From contig OZ253939.1 in the NCBI GenBank assembly GCA_965267245.1, positions 992,001 through 1,056,000 on the forward strand: a DNA stretch of 64,000 nucleotides, in the 5' to 3' direction. Of the stretch, positions 17,322 through 26,204 are shown piece after piece; the first letter of the stretch is position 1, and each line of letters opens with the position of its first letter. The translations under genes and the position numbers were made by a program. This DNA is from JANSWY01 sp965267245. Its GTDB lineage: Bacteria > Bacteroidota > Bacteroidia > Cytophagales > Cyclobacteriaceae. The notes below the pieces were generated by a model. The model was not told the origin of the DNA. It did not search any database and saw only the letters and a program-made list of their open reading frames with translations.

Positions 17322-20228
17322 ATGAATAAACTAATCTTTATTGGTTCTGTCTGTTTTACAAGCCTATCATTTGGTCAAACTTCAATTGATATTATCCCTT
17401 ATGATACTGTAGAATTAACAATTCCAGATGAAGATATCACCTGGGAACAATCACAAGATGGTGAATCCTGGATTGAAACTGGGATCAATGGCTCTTATTT
17501 GAAAATAATGGTACAGGAAGTCCCTACATTTTTCAGGGGTAAACATGAGAAAGATGGGTGTGCTCCAACATTTACAGAAGAAATAGAAATTAACTCTGAA
17601 TACACCAACTGGAGTAATCCAAATACATGGGAAAGTGGAGAGGTTCCACAAGCTGGTGACTTTGTTGTTATTCCTGAAGACAAAAAGGTGATATTGGATA
17701 TTAATACTCCTCAACTGGCTGGACTGGAAATAGATGGGGAGTTAAGGTTTAGAGAAGCTGATATTACACTTACCTGTGATTATATTATTGTACGTGGAGT
17801 ACTAAATATTGGAGAGGAAGAACTTCCGTTTAAACACAATGCTTCCATTACACTGACAGCTTCTGATACTGCTCAAAGTATAATGGGTATGGGAACCAGA
17901 GGGATTGTTGTATTAGGTTCGCTCAATATTATCAGTGAAACACCAGATATACTCTGGACAAAAATTGATGATCATATTGAAAATGGGGGTAATCAAATCA
18001 AGTTATCCGAAAACACGACATGGTCCTCAGGTGACGAAATTGTTATAGGTCCTACAGATTATTATGAAGCTGGATTCGGTGTTGCAATATCTGAATCAGC
18101 TTATATTTCCGATATCACAGAAAATTCACTCACAACAACTACTTTATTAAGCGGATTCAGGTGGGGCCAGCTTCAATACATTACAAATGATGGTTTATCC
18201 TTGTCCAACGAAAACTCGATTGATCCTCCAATAGCGGACACCGATTCAACCTCTACCCCATTGGTTCTTGATGAAAGGGCTCCCATTGGATTGCTCACAA
18301 GAAATGTAGTTATACAGGCTCCAGATGATGAAATATGGCAAAACGCTGGTTTCGGAGTTCACATCATGATCATGCCTGGTGCAACAGCCAAAGTTGATGG
18401 TGTTGAAATTAAACGGGGAGGACAGGCAGGTCGTCTTAGAAGATACCCATTCCATTGGCATATGCTAAGTTATTCTGGCACAGAAACATTAGATGATGCC
18501 AGTGGGCAATATCTAAAGAATTCTGTAATAAACCAGTCGATGAATAGAGGAATAGTGATTCATGGCACTAATGGCATAACAGTAGATAATAATATTGTTT
18601 ACGATATAAGGGGTCATGGAATTTTTCTGGAAAATGCTGTAGAAAGAAGAAATATTATCAATAACAACCTGGTTCTTCATGTTAGAAATCCAGAGTGGGG
18701 AATTCAATTAATGCAGCATGAAGTAGGAACTTTTGGTTCTTCAGGATTTTGGATCACAAACCCTGACAATACAATTACCAACAACTTAGCTGCTGACTGT
18801 GAAACATTTGGTTTCTGGCTGGCTTTTCCTGAGATACCATTTGCAGAATCTGCTCAGGTTTTGGCTGATGACGGTGAAATCATCAGACCAAATAGATTAT
18901 TATTTGGTGAATTCGATAACAACACTGCTCATTCCAACAAAAATGATGGTTTACACCTGGATGATCCTCAGATTGATGAAGAAGGAAATACTAACCCAAT
19001 TCAATACTGGTCTACATCTGATGGTAGAACCGACATCAATACCGGAACTCCGGAAAACATTAGGAGGTTTACCCTATCCAGAATGAATACCTGGAAAAAT
19101 TTAGACAATGGTTCCTGGGATAGAGGTGCTTTAACAGACATCATTGAATTTGTTTCGGCAGATAATTGTGGAAGGTTTTTTGCCGGTTCTGGAGCGGAAG
19201 GCTTTATTGATCGCTCCTTGATCATAGGAACTAGCCTAAATTACATGCAAAATGGTACTGGTAGACCTGACATAGCTGATTTTCAATTCTACCCTTCCTC
19301 ATCTCCAGTGGCCTTTGCCACCTACCATAGTGCTTTTAGTATGAACAATAACATTGTGGTAAATTTTGAAGTGACGGCATACGACAGGGCCGGTGTATTC
19401 GCTTCTGACGACTATTATCTTCGTCCGGTTGAAAAAGGTATGTCAAGGAACACAAATAACTTACTTATTAATGCCCATCCAGGCGTAAAATTACAAGCCT
19501 CTAATGGCTATTTTACACTTGCAAGCGCATTATGGGACCCTTATGGGTTTTGGGGTCCCGAAGGCAATTACATTGTTTACAACGATCCATTCTTAACCTA
19601 TGGGAAAACAATTACCAATATTGATCCTGGTCCTGACGTAGTGGGTGGAGTAAGTGTAGAAGGCCCATTTTATGGATTCAGAAGCTTTGTGCTTCACGGT
19701 TCAGGGCCTAACCCACCTCAAAATTACCCCTGGCTTGATTTGATGGCCATCCATGTCAATCGATTCGACCCTGAAGATCTCAATAACCCAGTTGCATCTT
19801 GGGAAGTTGATGCTGCTGATATTAGCTGGGCGCTCAATCACATGAGAGATTTCGCAACTTCTCCTTCAGGTATTTATGAGCTTACATTTCCAGAAGAAGA
19901 TCACCCTACAGATTTCTATATGGAGGTTGAAAATATGCTTGAAACGACCGACACCCAGGTAATAGGCATTCAATTTGATGGAGCAATTGATCCTGTTGTA
20001 TATGTTCAGCAGGTTTCAAATGTGAACAATTTTCAGGTCTACACTATGCTTGAATCAAGAGAAGAAGTGATTAATTCTGAAGGTGAAACATTTTGGTTGG
20101 ATCAGGATAACAATATCATTTGGGTAAAACTGCAGGGTGGACGATGGGTCGGTACTGCAGAAACAAATGGGGATTTTGAAGCAGAATCTTTTGAAACAAT
20201 GTATTTAAGAATTAGAACGGCAGATTAG
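17322..20228 (+). CDS. Secreted G8-domain / beta-helix protein resembling CEMIP/TMEM2
   Basis: 968 residues. Signal peptide to about 19. A G8 domain lies at about 96-200 (NWSNPNTWESGEVPQAGD; VRGVLNIG), followed by WSSGDEIVIGPTDYYEA (234-250), then a right-handed beta-helix. Several stretches match animal CEMIP (KIAA1199) and TMEM2 as I remember them: GRLRRYPFHWHMLSYSG (370-386), IVIHGTNGITVDNNIVYDI, SGFWITNPDNTITNNLAA (474-491), ETFGFWLAFP, and FDNNTAHSNKNDG. The animal proteins bind and promote breakdown of hyaluronan; a polysaccharide-acting role here is inferred, not shown. No T9SS domain is seen at the C-terminus (YLRIRTAD). It is probably co-transcribed with the small sorting-domain gene and controlled by the upstream hybrid regulator. 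Confidence 0.85.
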   Translation: MNKLIFIGSVCFTSLSFGQTSIDIIPYDTVELTIPDEDITWEQSQDGESWIETGINGSYLKIMVQEVPTFFRGKHEKDGCAPTFTEEIEINSEYTNWSNPNTWESGEVPQAGDFVVIPEDKKVILDINTPQLAGLEIDGELRFREADITLTCDYIIVRGVLNIGEEELPFKHNASITLTASDTAQSIMGMGTRGIVVLGSLNIISETPDILWTKIDDHIENGGNQIKLSENTTWSSGDEIVIGPTDYYEAGFGVAISESAYISDITENSLTTTTLLSGFRWGQLQYITNDGLSLSNENSIDPPIADTDSTSTPLVLDERAPIGLLTRNVVIQAPDDEIWQNAGFGVHIMIMPGATAKVDGVEIKRGGQAGRLRRYPFHWHMLSYSGTETLDDASGQYLKNSVINQSMNRGIVIHGTNGITVDNNIVYDIRGHGIFLENAVERRNIINNNLVLHVRNPEWGIQLMQHEVGTFGSSGFWITNPDNTITNNLAADCETFGFWLAFPEIPFAESAQVLADDGEIIRPNRLLFGEFDNNTAHSNKNDGLHLDDPQIDEEGNTNPIQYWSTSDGRTDINTGTPENIRRFTLSRMNTWKNLDNGSWDRGALTDIIEFVSADNCGRFFAGSGAEGFIDRSLIIGTSLNYMQNGTGRPDIADFQFYPSSSPVAFATYHSAFSMNNNIVVNFEVTAYDRAGVFASDDYYLRPVEKGMSRNTNNLLINAHPGVKLQASNGYFTLASALWDPYGFWGPEGNYIVYNDPFLTYGKTITNIDPGPDVVGGVSVEGPFYGFRSFVLHGSGPNPPQNYPWLDLMAIHVNRFDPEDLNNPVASWEVDAADISWALNHMRDFATSPSGIYELTFPEEDHPTDFYMEVENMLETTDTQVIGIQFDGAIDPVVYVQQVSNVNNFQVYTMLESREEVINSEGETFWLDQDNNIIWVKLQGGRWVGTAETNGDFEAESFETMYLRIRTAD

Positions 20229-20256
20229 TTAATATGTCATTATTTGGTGTGCTTTT

Positions 20257-20335
20257 GTAAGGTGTTCATGTTAGTTTTCCACTTTCGATATCCCAGTTCA
20301 GTTCCCAGGAAAAGCATGGCACCTTACTTTTTTTT
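20257..20335 (+). terminator. Long composite hairpin terminator after the CEMIP-like gene
   Basis: GTAAGGTG (20257-20264) pairs with CACCTTAC (20320-20327); inside, CATG pairs with CATG and TTTTCC (20275-20280) with GGAAAA (20309-20314). Eight T follow (20328-20335), reaching the stop codon of the convergent gene. The loop region of about 28 bases is much larger than in normal terminators. Confidence 0.6.
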
Positions 20336-20775
20336 CAGAATAGACTTATTCCATTTGCCATGGGGATTGCCAATGCTGGAATAAGCAACATCAAGATTAT
20401 TTCTACCAAGACAAGTCGCTTTATTTTGGGAGGAACCTTTACAATGTCCATCTCATTTCCCTTTCTGTTTTTGATGAACCAGACGGTAGGAATAATTGAA
20501 AGTACTCCTACTAAGATAAAAAGCCCTACTTTGATATAAATAATGCCATTTTCATTGTAGAATTCAGCGGGTTTTCCCACCAGTAGCCAAAGTGTAAGAC
20601 CTGCTCCCACTACTACTATAGCAAAAACGCCATATATACCATCCACTCTTGAAATTTTAGCAACTGTCTTCCTGTCTAATTCATCGGAAAGCATTAGGTA
20701 TTCAAATACCAAAGTAGCAAAAACGATAAATATGGATACAAAGTGGATATAACGGACTACCAAGGCTATGTTCAT
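20335..20775 (-). CDS. DUF2214-family membrane protein
   Basis: 146 residues with four predicted membrane helices (about 5-27, 47-67, 80-100, 122-142). The spacing and the N-terminal pattern RYIHFVSIFIVFATLVFEY fit the DUF2214 family of small bacterial membrane proteins, whose function is unknown. The conserved histidine in the first helix (H11) might bind a cofactor, but I cannot support that. The gene starts two bases after the stop of the DUF72 gene, so the two are co-transcribed. Its stop codon overlaps the T-run of the opposite terminator. Confidence 0.75.
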   Translation of the reverse strand: MNIALVVRYIHFVSIFIVFATLVFEYLMLSDELDRKTVAKISRVDGIYGVFAIVVVGAGLTLWLLVGKPAEFYNENGIIYIKVGLFILVGVLSIIPTVWFIKNRKGNEMDIVKVPPKIKRLVLVEIILMLLIPALAIPMANGISLF

Positions 20776-20777
20776 GA

Positions 20778-21674
20778 TCAGTGGATTGAGGTGCTAACTT
20801 CTTCAGGCAATGTAGGGAGTTTCAGACTTGTCCCAATAGCATCATTGAGCTTTTCAATAAAATAATATGATAAATAGGGAGATGCTTTTTCAAGGTTCTG
20901 GTGCACAAAAAAGTATAGGTTCTCCAACCCCATTTCTTTCCATTTCACAATTCTATCAATCCAATCATCTAACCTTTGATAGTCGCTTGGGTGATTAGCT
21001 CCTACATACCTCACGAAAGCTGTAGGAGTTGTTAATCTCATGTGTAAAAGGTCTCTTCTACCTGCTGTATCTGTAATTATGTTTGAAAAATTGTGTTTCT
21101 CAAATAAATCATAAATTTGATTCGCTGTTTCATCATCCTGAAACCAGTTCTTATTTCTTAGCTCAACAGCTAATGGAACATCAAGTGGCCAGTAAGCTGA
21201 AAACCTTTCAATCCTATCGATGTTTTTAGGCGAGAAATTATCATGCAATTGAAGAAACACCATCCCCAACTTATCTTTGAATGATGGAATCATCTTTAAG
21301 AAGTTGTCAACTGGTTCTTCAAACTCATTGATCCTTTTAATGTGGGATATATAACGATGGATTTTTGGGAAAAACTTAAATCCATCAGCTGTTTTATCAT
21401 ACCAGGCGTCTACTTGCTCAGGGGTATATCGGCTATAAAAAGTAGCATTTAGCTCAATAGAATTAAATTCATTGGAATAGTAAGCCAATTCATCCTTTAC
21501 ACCTCTGGGGTAGAACTTCTTCAGATCCGCCTTGTTCCATTTTGCACAACCGACATACACTTCATTTAGTCCCTTCTCTCCTTTTCTAATAGCTGATTCC
21601 GTATCAGGATGGTCAGGAGGTAAAGTAAAATCGACTTCTTCAGGATTATCTACAGTTCCAAATTTCATAACCAA
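20778..21674 (-). CDS. DUF72 domain-containing protein (YecE-like)
   Basis: 298 residues with the DUF72 TIM-barrel pattern: VGCAKWNKADLKKFYPRG (38-55), EFNSIELNATFYSRYTPEQ (69-87), FKFFPKIHRYISHIK, MVFLQLHDNFSP, PLAVELRNKNWF, and LYFFVHQNLEKASP near the C-terminus. DUF72 proteins are widespread; their reaction is not established. The N-terminal 35 residues (FTLPPDHPDTESAIRKG) form an extension before the usual start of the domain, often seen in Bacteroidota members. It is transcribed ahead of the DUF2214 gene. Confidence 0.9.
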   Translation of the reverse strand: MVMKFGTVDNPEEVDFTLPPDHPDTESAIRKGEKGLNEVYVGCAKWNKADLKKFYPRGVKDELAYYSNEFNSIELNATFYSRYTPEQVDAWYDKTADGFKFFPKIHRYISHIKRINEFEEPVDNFLKMIPSFKDKLGMVFLQLHDNFSPKNIDRIERFSAYWPLDVPLAVELRNKNWFQDDETANQIYDLFEKHNFSNIITDTAGRRDLLHMRLTTPTAFVRYVGANHPSDYQRLDDWIDRIVKWKEMGLENLYFFVHQNLEKASPYLSYYFIEKLNDAIGTSLKLPTLPEEVSTSIH

Positions 21675-21716
21675 TCAGTTTTGTGGAATTTAATTGATTG
21701 GTAACTATTCAGCAAA

Positions 21717-22421
21717 TTATGAATTCTGTAAATCCAGCACGGCCTGTCTGCTTTTCCTAATCAATTCTCCCATTTCAAGATTTTCAGAAGCTATTGGTTT
21801 GCCAATCAACACTTCAACAGGATTAGGTTTAATATAGAAAGTACCAGGAGGTAATATCTTATCAGTTCCTTTGATAGCAACCGGAACTATTGCGACACCA
21901 GCAGCCTTAGCCAGTTTGAATGCCCCTCCTTTGAAATCCATCAATTTACCATCCTTACTTCTTGTACCTTCCGGGAACATGAGTACATCTTTTCCCTTCT
22001 TTATGAGTTTTGCTGCTTTCTCAATACTCACCCTTGCTTTGGCTTTATTTGATCTGTCCACGAAGATCATTCCTGTACCCATCATGTACCAGCCAATGAA
22101 CGGAATCCATTTTACTTCTTTCTTGGCAATGAAATGAAGGTTATGGGGGATTGTTTGAAATAGCGTTGGTATATCCAGATATGATTGATGATTAGATACA
22201 AATATATAAGGTTTGGTTGGATCAAGATTTTCCTTACCCTTAGTACTCATTTTTGCACCACAAGCCCACATAACGACAGGTGAAAACATGGTCCTGGCCA
22301 TCCAAACCGGAACTTTCAGATTAAAAAAAAGGTATCTGATCATTAATGAGCTGGAGATCATCAATACTACCCAGGCCAATATTATGACAAACCTGAATGG
22401 CAACAATATATAATTAAGCAT
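21717..22421 (-). CDS. plsC: 1-acyl-sn-glycerol-3-phosphate acyltransferase
   Basis: 234 residues. An N-terminal membrane helix (about 8-30) is followed by the acyltransferase motifs: NHQSYLD with catalytic H78 and D83 (the HX4D box), MIFVDRSN (118-125), and FPEGTRSKDG (149-158), which binds the glycerol phosphate. A fourth block, GVAIVPVAIKGTDKILPPG, follows. The enzyme adds an acyl chain to lysophosphatidic acid at the inner membrane in phospholipid synthesis. Length is typical. Several PlsC paralogues are usual in this phylum, so the exact acceptor may differ (for example an aminolipid). It lies 17 bases from the polyphosphate glucokinase gene on the same strand. Confidence 0.9.
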   Translation of the reverse strand: MLNYILLPFRFVIILAWVVLMISSSLMIRYLFFNLKVPVWMARTMFSPVVMWACGAKMSTKGKENLDPTKPYIFVSNHQSYLDIPTLFQTIPHNLHFIAKKEVKWIPFIGWYMMGTGMIFVDRSNKAKARVSIEKAAKLIKKGKDVLMFPEGTRSKDGKLMDFKGGAFKLAKAAGVAIVPVAIKGTDKILPPGTFYIKPNPVEVLIGKPIASENLEMGELIRKSRQAVLDLQNS

Positions 22422-22437
22422 TTAAGTTGCGGTCTGG

Positions 22438-23199
22438 TTATTTTTTGGTTTTGTGAGCCTTCAAACCTTCACTTTTTGCAGCAAGGGCGGCTCCAATGAT
22501 CCCTGCATGATTCTTTGATTTTGCGGGTATTACTTCGGTATCCACATCGAAGTACTCAATAAACTTATCAAACTTCTTACTTATACCACCACCAATTATG
22601 AAAAGATCAGGCCAAAACAAAAACTCAAGTCTATGTAGGTACTCATTGAATCTTTTCGCCCACACTTCCCAACTTAATTCTTCTCTTTCCTTCACGGAGT
22701 TGGCAGCATAATGCTCAGCAGGTATTCCATTGATGTTGATGAAGCCCAATTCTGTGTTTGGCACCAACTTTTTTCCAGTGAAAAGTGCTGTTCCCAGTCC
22801 GGTACCCACAGTAACTACCATGGTTACCCCTTTTTGCTTCTTTCCGGCTCCAAATTTCATTTCAGCCATTCCAGCAGCATCAGCGTCATTTACAAGGTGA
22901 GTGGGACAACCAGTAGCTTCTTCAATTTTTTTTGAAGCATTTTTGCCAATCCAGGTCACATCAATATTAGAAGCTGTTTTGACAATTTCATGACGAACCG
23001 CTGCTGGAAAACCTACACCGATAATTCCATGCCAATCAAAATGTTTAACAATTGCAATTATTGTATCAATAACTGCATCTGGAGTAGCTGGTTGAGGTGT
23101 TTCAATACGATACCGCTCTGTCAGCAATTCACCTTTCTTAGAATCAACAATGGCTCCCTTTATTCCGGAACCTCCTACGTCTATGCCTAGTATCTTCAT
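22438..23199 (-). CDS. ppgK: Polyphosphate glucokinase (ROK family)
   Basis: 253 residues. The N-terminal phosphate loop LGIDVGGSGIKGAIVD is typical of PpgK-type ROK kinases, as are GVGFPAAVRHEIVKTASN, the catalytic aspartate block HLVNDADAAGMAEM (about 101-114) and VVTVGTGLGTALF. The zinc/cysteine motif of repressor-type ROK proteins is absent, which fits the PpgK branch. The enzyme phosphorylates glucose with polyphosphate and often also ATP. A PPK2-type polyphosphate kinase is encoded 0.6 kb away, so polyphosphate seems a real phosphate donor in this region. The start ATG at 23199 is well placed directly before the loop. Confidence 0.9.
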   Translation of the reverse strand: MKILGIDVGGSGIKGAIVDSKKGELLTERYRIETPQPATPDAVIDTIIAIVKHFDWHGIIGVGFPAAVRHEIVKTASNIDVTWIGKNASKKIEEATGCPTHLVNDADAAGMAEMKFGAGKKQKGVTMVVTVGTGLGTALFTGKKLVPNTELGFININGIPAEHYAANSVKEREELSWEVWAKRFNEYLHRLEFLFWPDLFIIGGGISKKFDKFIEYFDVDTEVIPAKSKNHAGIIGAALAAKSEGLKAHKTKK

Positions 23200-23270
23200 A
23201 ATTTAATGCCAAACTTAATCATTTTGGGATATTAGATTTCAGTAGATTTACAAAAACCTTACTTAAAATT

Positions 23271-23819
23271 ATGGGAAAGAAAATTCTAATTACCGTAGGT
23301 GTCATAATAGTTTTCCTGGTGATTGCTTTTGTATACCTCAATAACAGAAACAGAACATTGAGTCCTTCTGGGGAAGCTCAGTTACAAAACGGAAATTTGG
23401 ACGTTAGTTTGACCTACAGCAGGCCCTCTGTCCGGGAAAGGGTAGTATTTGGGACTGAAGAAGAGGGTGCGCTGCAGCCATATGGTGTTTATTGGCGTTT
23501 AGGAGCCAATGAATCTACAGAGATTACATTGAATACAGATGTAACTTTCAATGGAGAAACCTTAGCAAAAGGAACATACAAATTGTATGCAGTTCCAGGG
23601 CCAGATGCTTTTAAAGTTGGTGTTAATACTGAGTTAGGCCAATGGGGATACTTTGAACCTGATTACTCCAAAGACTTATTTACCACTGATGTTCCTGTTG
23701 AAACTATTCCAAATGTAGAGCAGCATACCATCACACTTGAACCAAGAGGTACCGATGGCGCTAATCTGATTGTGACATTTGAAAAAGTTAAGCTTTCTAT
23801 TCCAATAGAAGCAAAATAG
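23271..23819 (+). CDS. DUF2911 domain-containing protein, membrane-anchored
   Basis: 182 residues. An N-terminal membrane helix (about 5-23, KILITVGVIIVFLVIAFVY) is followed by the DUF2911 core: LDVSLTYSRPSVRERVVFG (48-66), YGVYWRLGANESTEI and KGTYKLYAVPGPDAF. The fold is a small beta domain of unknown function that is very common in Bacteroidota, here exposed to the periplasm. It sits between the two polyphosphate enzymes but on the other strand, and converges on the PPK2 gene with a single base between stop codons. Confidence 0.88.
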   Translation: MGKKILITVGVIIVFLVIAFVYLNNRNRTLSPSGEAQLQNGNLDVSLTYSRPSVRERVVFGTEEEGALQPYGVYWRLGANESTEITLNTDVTFNGETLAKGTYKLYAVPGPDAFKVGVNTELGQWGYFEPDYSKDLFTTDVPVETIPNVEQHTITLEPRGTDGANLIVTFEKVKLSIPIEAK

Positions 23820-23820
23820 C

Positions 23821-24609
23821 CTAATAGACCTCCGGAATGAAAGTTTGATAGTCTTTCGGGGGTCTTACATATTTTTCATGTTCAGGTAATGGTGGTAGTT
23901 CTATATCTTCAAAAGTAGTTTTCTCATAAGGAATTTGACCTAGCAAATGATGAATACAGTTTAACCTGGCTTTCTTTTTGCTATCACCATTTACTACGTA
24001 CCATGGGCACTGCTTTGTATCAGTATGGGCAAACATGGCATCTTTCGCTTTGGAATAATCTAGCCACATACTCCTTGATCTCAGGTCCATTTTGCTGAAT
24101 TTCCACCTTTTTGCCGGATTCGTAAGTCGCTCCTGAAACCTTTTCTCTTGCTCCGAATCACTAACTGAGAACCAATATTTAATTAAAATTATCCCAGAAC
24201 GTACAAGCATACGCTCAAATTCAGGGCAAGATCTTAGAAATTCCTCATATTCATCATCTGTGCAAAAACCCATCACTTTTTCAACCCCTGCCCTATTGTA
24301 CCAGCTTCTGTCAAACAAAACCATTTCTCCCGCTGCTGGCAAATGCTGAGCATATCTCTGGAAATACCATTGCGTCTTCTCTTTTTCCGTAGGTGTTCCC
24401 AATGCCACAATTCTACATACCCTGGGATTGAGTGGCCTGGATATCCTTTTGATTACTCCTCCTTTTCCGGCAGCATCTCTTCCTTCAAAAATGACAACTA
24501 CCTTGAGTCCTTTAGATTTGATCCACTCCTGGAGATACACCAGCTCAATATTCAATTGGTCTAGTATTATATTATATCGGTCTGTTGTGAGTGCTACCTT
24601 TTTAGACAT
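23821..24609 (-). CDS. ppk2: Polyphosphate kinase 2 (PPK2 family)
   Basis: 262 residues. Walker A is FEGRDAAGKGG (41-51), Walker B is MVLFDRSWYNRAG (96-108, D100), and the lid motif NPAKRWKFSKMD follows, all diagnostic for PPK2. The single-domain size and the presence of only one Walker A point to a class I type enzyme, which moves phosphate between polyphosphate and nucleoside di- or triphosphates; direction and nucleotide preference cannot be read from sequence. The gene is transcribed away from the DUF819 gene and towards DUF2911. The nearby ppgK suggests a local polyphosphate-use module. Confidence 0.92.
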   Translation of the reverse strand: MSKKVALTTDRYNIILDQLNIELVYLQEWIKSKGLKVVVIFEGRDAAGKGGVIKRISRPLNPRVCRIVALGTPTEKEKTQWYFQRYAQHLPAAGEMVLFDRSWYNRAGVEKVMGFCTDDEYEEFLRSCPEFERMLVRSGIILIKYWFSVSDSEQEKRFQERLTNPAKRWKFSKMDLRSRSMWLDYSKAKDAMFAHTDTKQCPWYVVNGDSKKKARLNCIHHLLGQIPYEKTTFEDIELPPLPEHEKYVRPPKDYQTFIPEVY

Positions 24610-24728
24610 ACCATTTTCATTGATTTGATCAATAATATAATGATAATTTCAACTTAAGAACTGATCATCGTCAATCAATAAAAAGACTTTCACCCGCAAA
24701 TGAGGTTAACAAAGAATAAAGATTCTTA

Positions 24729-24736
24729 TATATTTG
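24729..24736 (+). promoter_or_regulatory. Bacteroidota -7 promoter element (TATATTTG)
   Basis: Exact TAnnTTTG match 31 bases before the ATG at 24768. No clear -33 box. Confidence 0.45.
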
Positions 24737-24767
24737 GCTCCTCAACTTAACCTATTATTTAGTTTCT

Positions 24768-26024
24768 ATGCATGAGTCCAATACCGAACCACTGATCACT
24801 AATGATGCAATCATCTTTGGTATTTTAATGGTAATCCTTGCAGTCGTTTTCAAAACGGCAACTCTTCAAACACCTTTCTGGAAGAAGTTTTACAAAGTGG
24901 TACCAATCATCTTACTTTGCTACTTTATCCCTTCTTTACTCAATACATTTAACATCGCTGACCCGGATACTTCCAACGTATATTTTGTTTCATCCAGGTA
25001 TTTGCTACCGGCATGTTTGGTTCTATTGACAATTAGTGTTGATCTTAAAGAAATAGTCAAATTAGGTCCCAAGTCATTAATAATGTTTTTCACAGCTACT
25101 GTAAGTGTTATTATTGGCGGACCAATAGCTATTATTATTGCTTCGTGGATAAACCCTGAATGGGTTGGTGGTATCGGACCTGATGCTGTCTGGAGAGGTA
25201 TGAGCACCATAGCTGGAAGTTGGATTGGTGGTGGAGCCAATCAGGCTGCCATGTATGAATTTTTTGAACCAAGTGGCGAATTATACTCCACCAGTATTGC
25301 TGTTGATATAATCGTAGGTGAAATATGGCTTGCGGCATTACTTTTAGGAATCGGTAGAAGAGTACAAATTGACAAATTTTTTAAGGCCGACAGTTCCTCT
25401 ATAGAAACACTCAAGAATAAGATGGAAGAATACAGCTTGAGTATTGCCAAAATACCAACTACTGCTGACTTTATGATCATACTTGGTGTAGCATTTGGCA
25501 TAACTGGTTTTTCACACCTTGTTGCTGATGCAGTAGGGCCTTACATAGGTGAGAATTTCCCGGAGCTTAACAAATTCAGTCTCAATAAAGAATTCTTCTG
25601 GATGATTGTGACTGCAACAACAATTGGTATTATCCTGTCTTTCACAAAACTGAGGGAATTGGAAGGTGCGGGAGCTTCTAAAATCGGGTCTGTTTTCATA
25701 TTTATACTTGTGGCCTCAATTGGTATGAAAATGGATATCCTGGCCATATTTGAAAATCCTGGTTACTTCCTTGTTGGTATGATCTGGATATCAGTTCATG
25801 TGATCTTATTGATAATCATGGCCAAGATCATCAAGGCTCCTTATTTCTTTTTGGCGGTTGGTAGCCAGGCCAATATTGGTGGAGCTGCTTCTGCACCTGT
25901 CATTGCGGCTGCATTTCATCCAAGTTTAGCACCAGTTGGAGTTCTTCTTGCAGTGCTTGGATATGCATTGGGTACTTATGGTGCCTGGTTATGTGGAATT
26001 CTGATGGAGATTGCTTCAAAATAA
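24768..26024 (+). CDS. DUF819-family membrane protein
   Basis: 418 residues with about ten hydrophobic segments (for example 14-28, 43-60, 95-125, 235-252, 287-300, 312-325, 335-352, 380-400). The family mark is the glycine-rich stretch WIGGGANQAAMYEFFEPSG near 152-170 and GSQANIGGAASAPVIAAAF near 363-381, two related halves that suggest a duplicated transporter fold. DUF819 (YjcL-like) proteins are thought to be transporters; no substrate is established. The ATG at 24768 is supported by a promoter-like element just upstream and an A/T hairpin after the stop. Confidence 0.9.
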   Translation: MHESNTEPLITNDAIIFGILMVILAVVFKTATLQTPFWKKFYKVVPIILLCYFIPSLLNTFNIADPDTSNVYFVSSRYLLPACLVLLTISVDLKEIVKLGPKSLIMFFTATVSVIIGGPIAIIIASWINPEWVGGIGPDAVWRGMSTIAGSWIGGGANQAAMYEFFEPSGELYSTSIAVDIIVGEIWLAALLLGIGRRVQIDKFFKADSSSIETLKNKMEEYSLSIAKIPTTADFMIILGVAFGITGFSHLVADAVGPYIGENFPELNKFSLNKEFFWMIVTATTIGIILSFTKLRELEGAGASKIGSVFIFILVASIGMKMDILAIFENPGYFLVGMIWISVHVILLIIMAKIIKAPYFFLAVGSQANIGGAASAPVIAAAFHPSLAPVGVLLAVLGYALGTYGAWLCGILMEIASK

Positions 26025-26033
26025 ATTTGATTT

Positions 26034-26064
26034 AAAAAACAGTTATTTGCAACATGTGTTTTTT
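26034..26064 (+). terminator. A/T-stem terminator-like hairpin after DUF819
   Basis: AAAAAACA (26034-26041) pairs with TGTTTTTT (26057-26064); inside, GTT pairs with AAC around a six-base loop. The T-run is the 3' arm itself, a form that can work on both strands. Confidence 0.4.
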
Positions 26065-26204
26065 AGGAAATTGTCAATGATAGTTTTCATTTTCTGATGA
26101 AATGAATATATCAAGACATTTGGATTATTTCTGCAAGAAATTTAACATGCCTTTGTTAAAATTGCATATCCTAACTATTACCTATTTATTACTAACAAGA
26201 ACAC

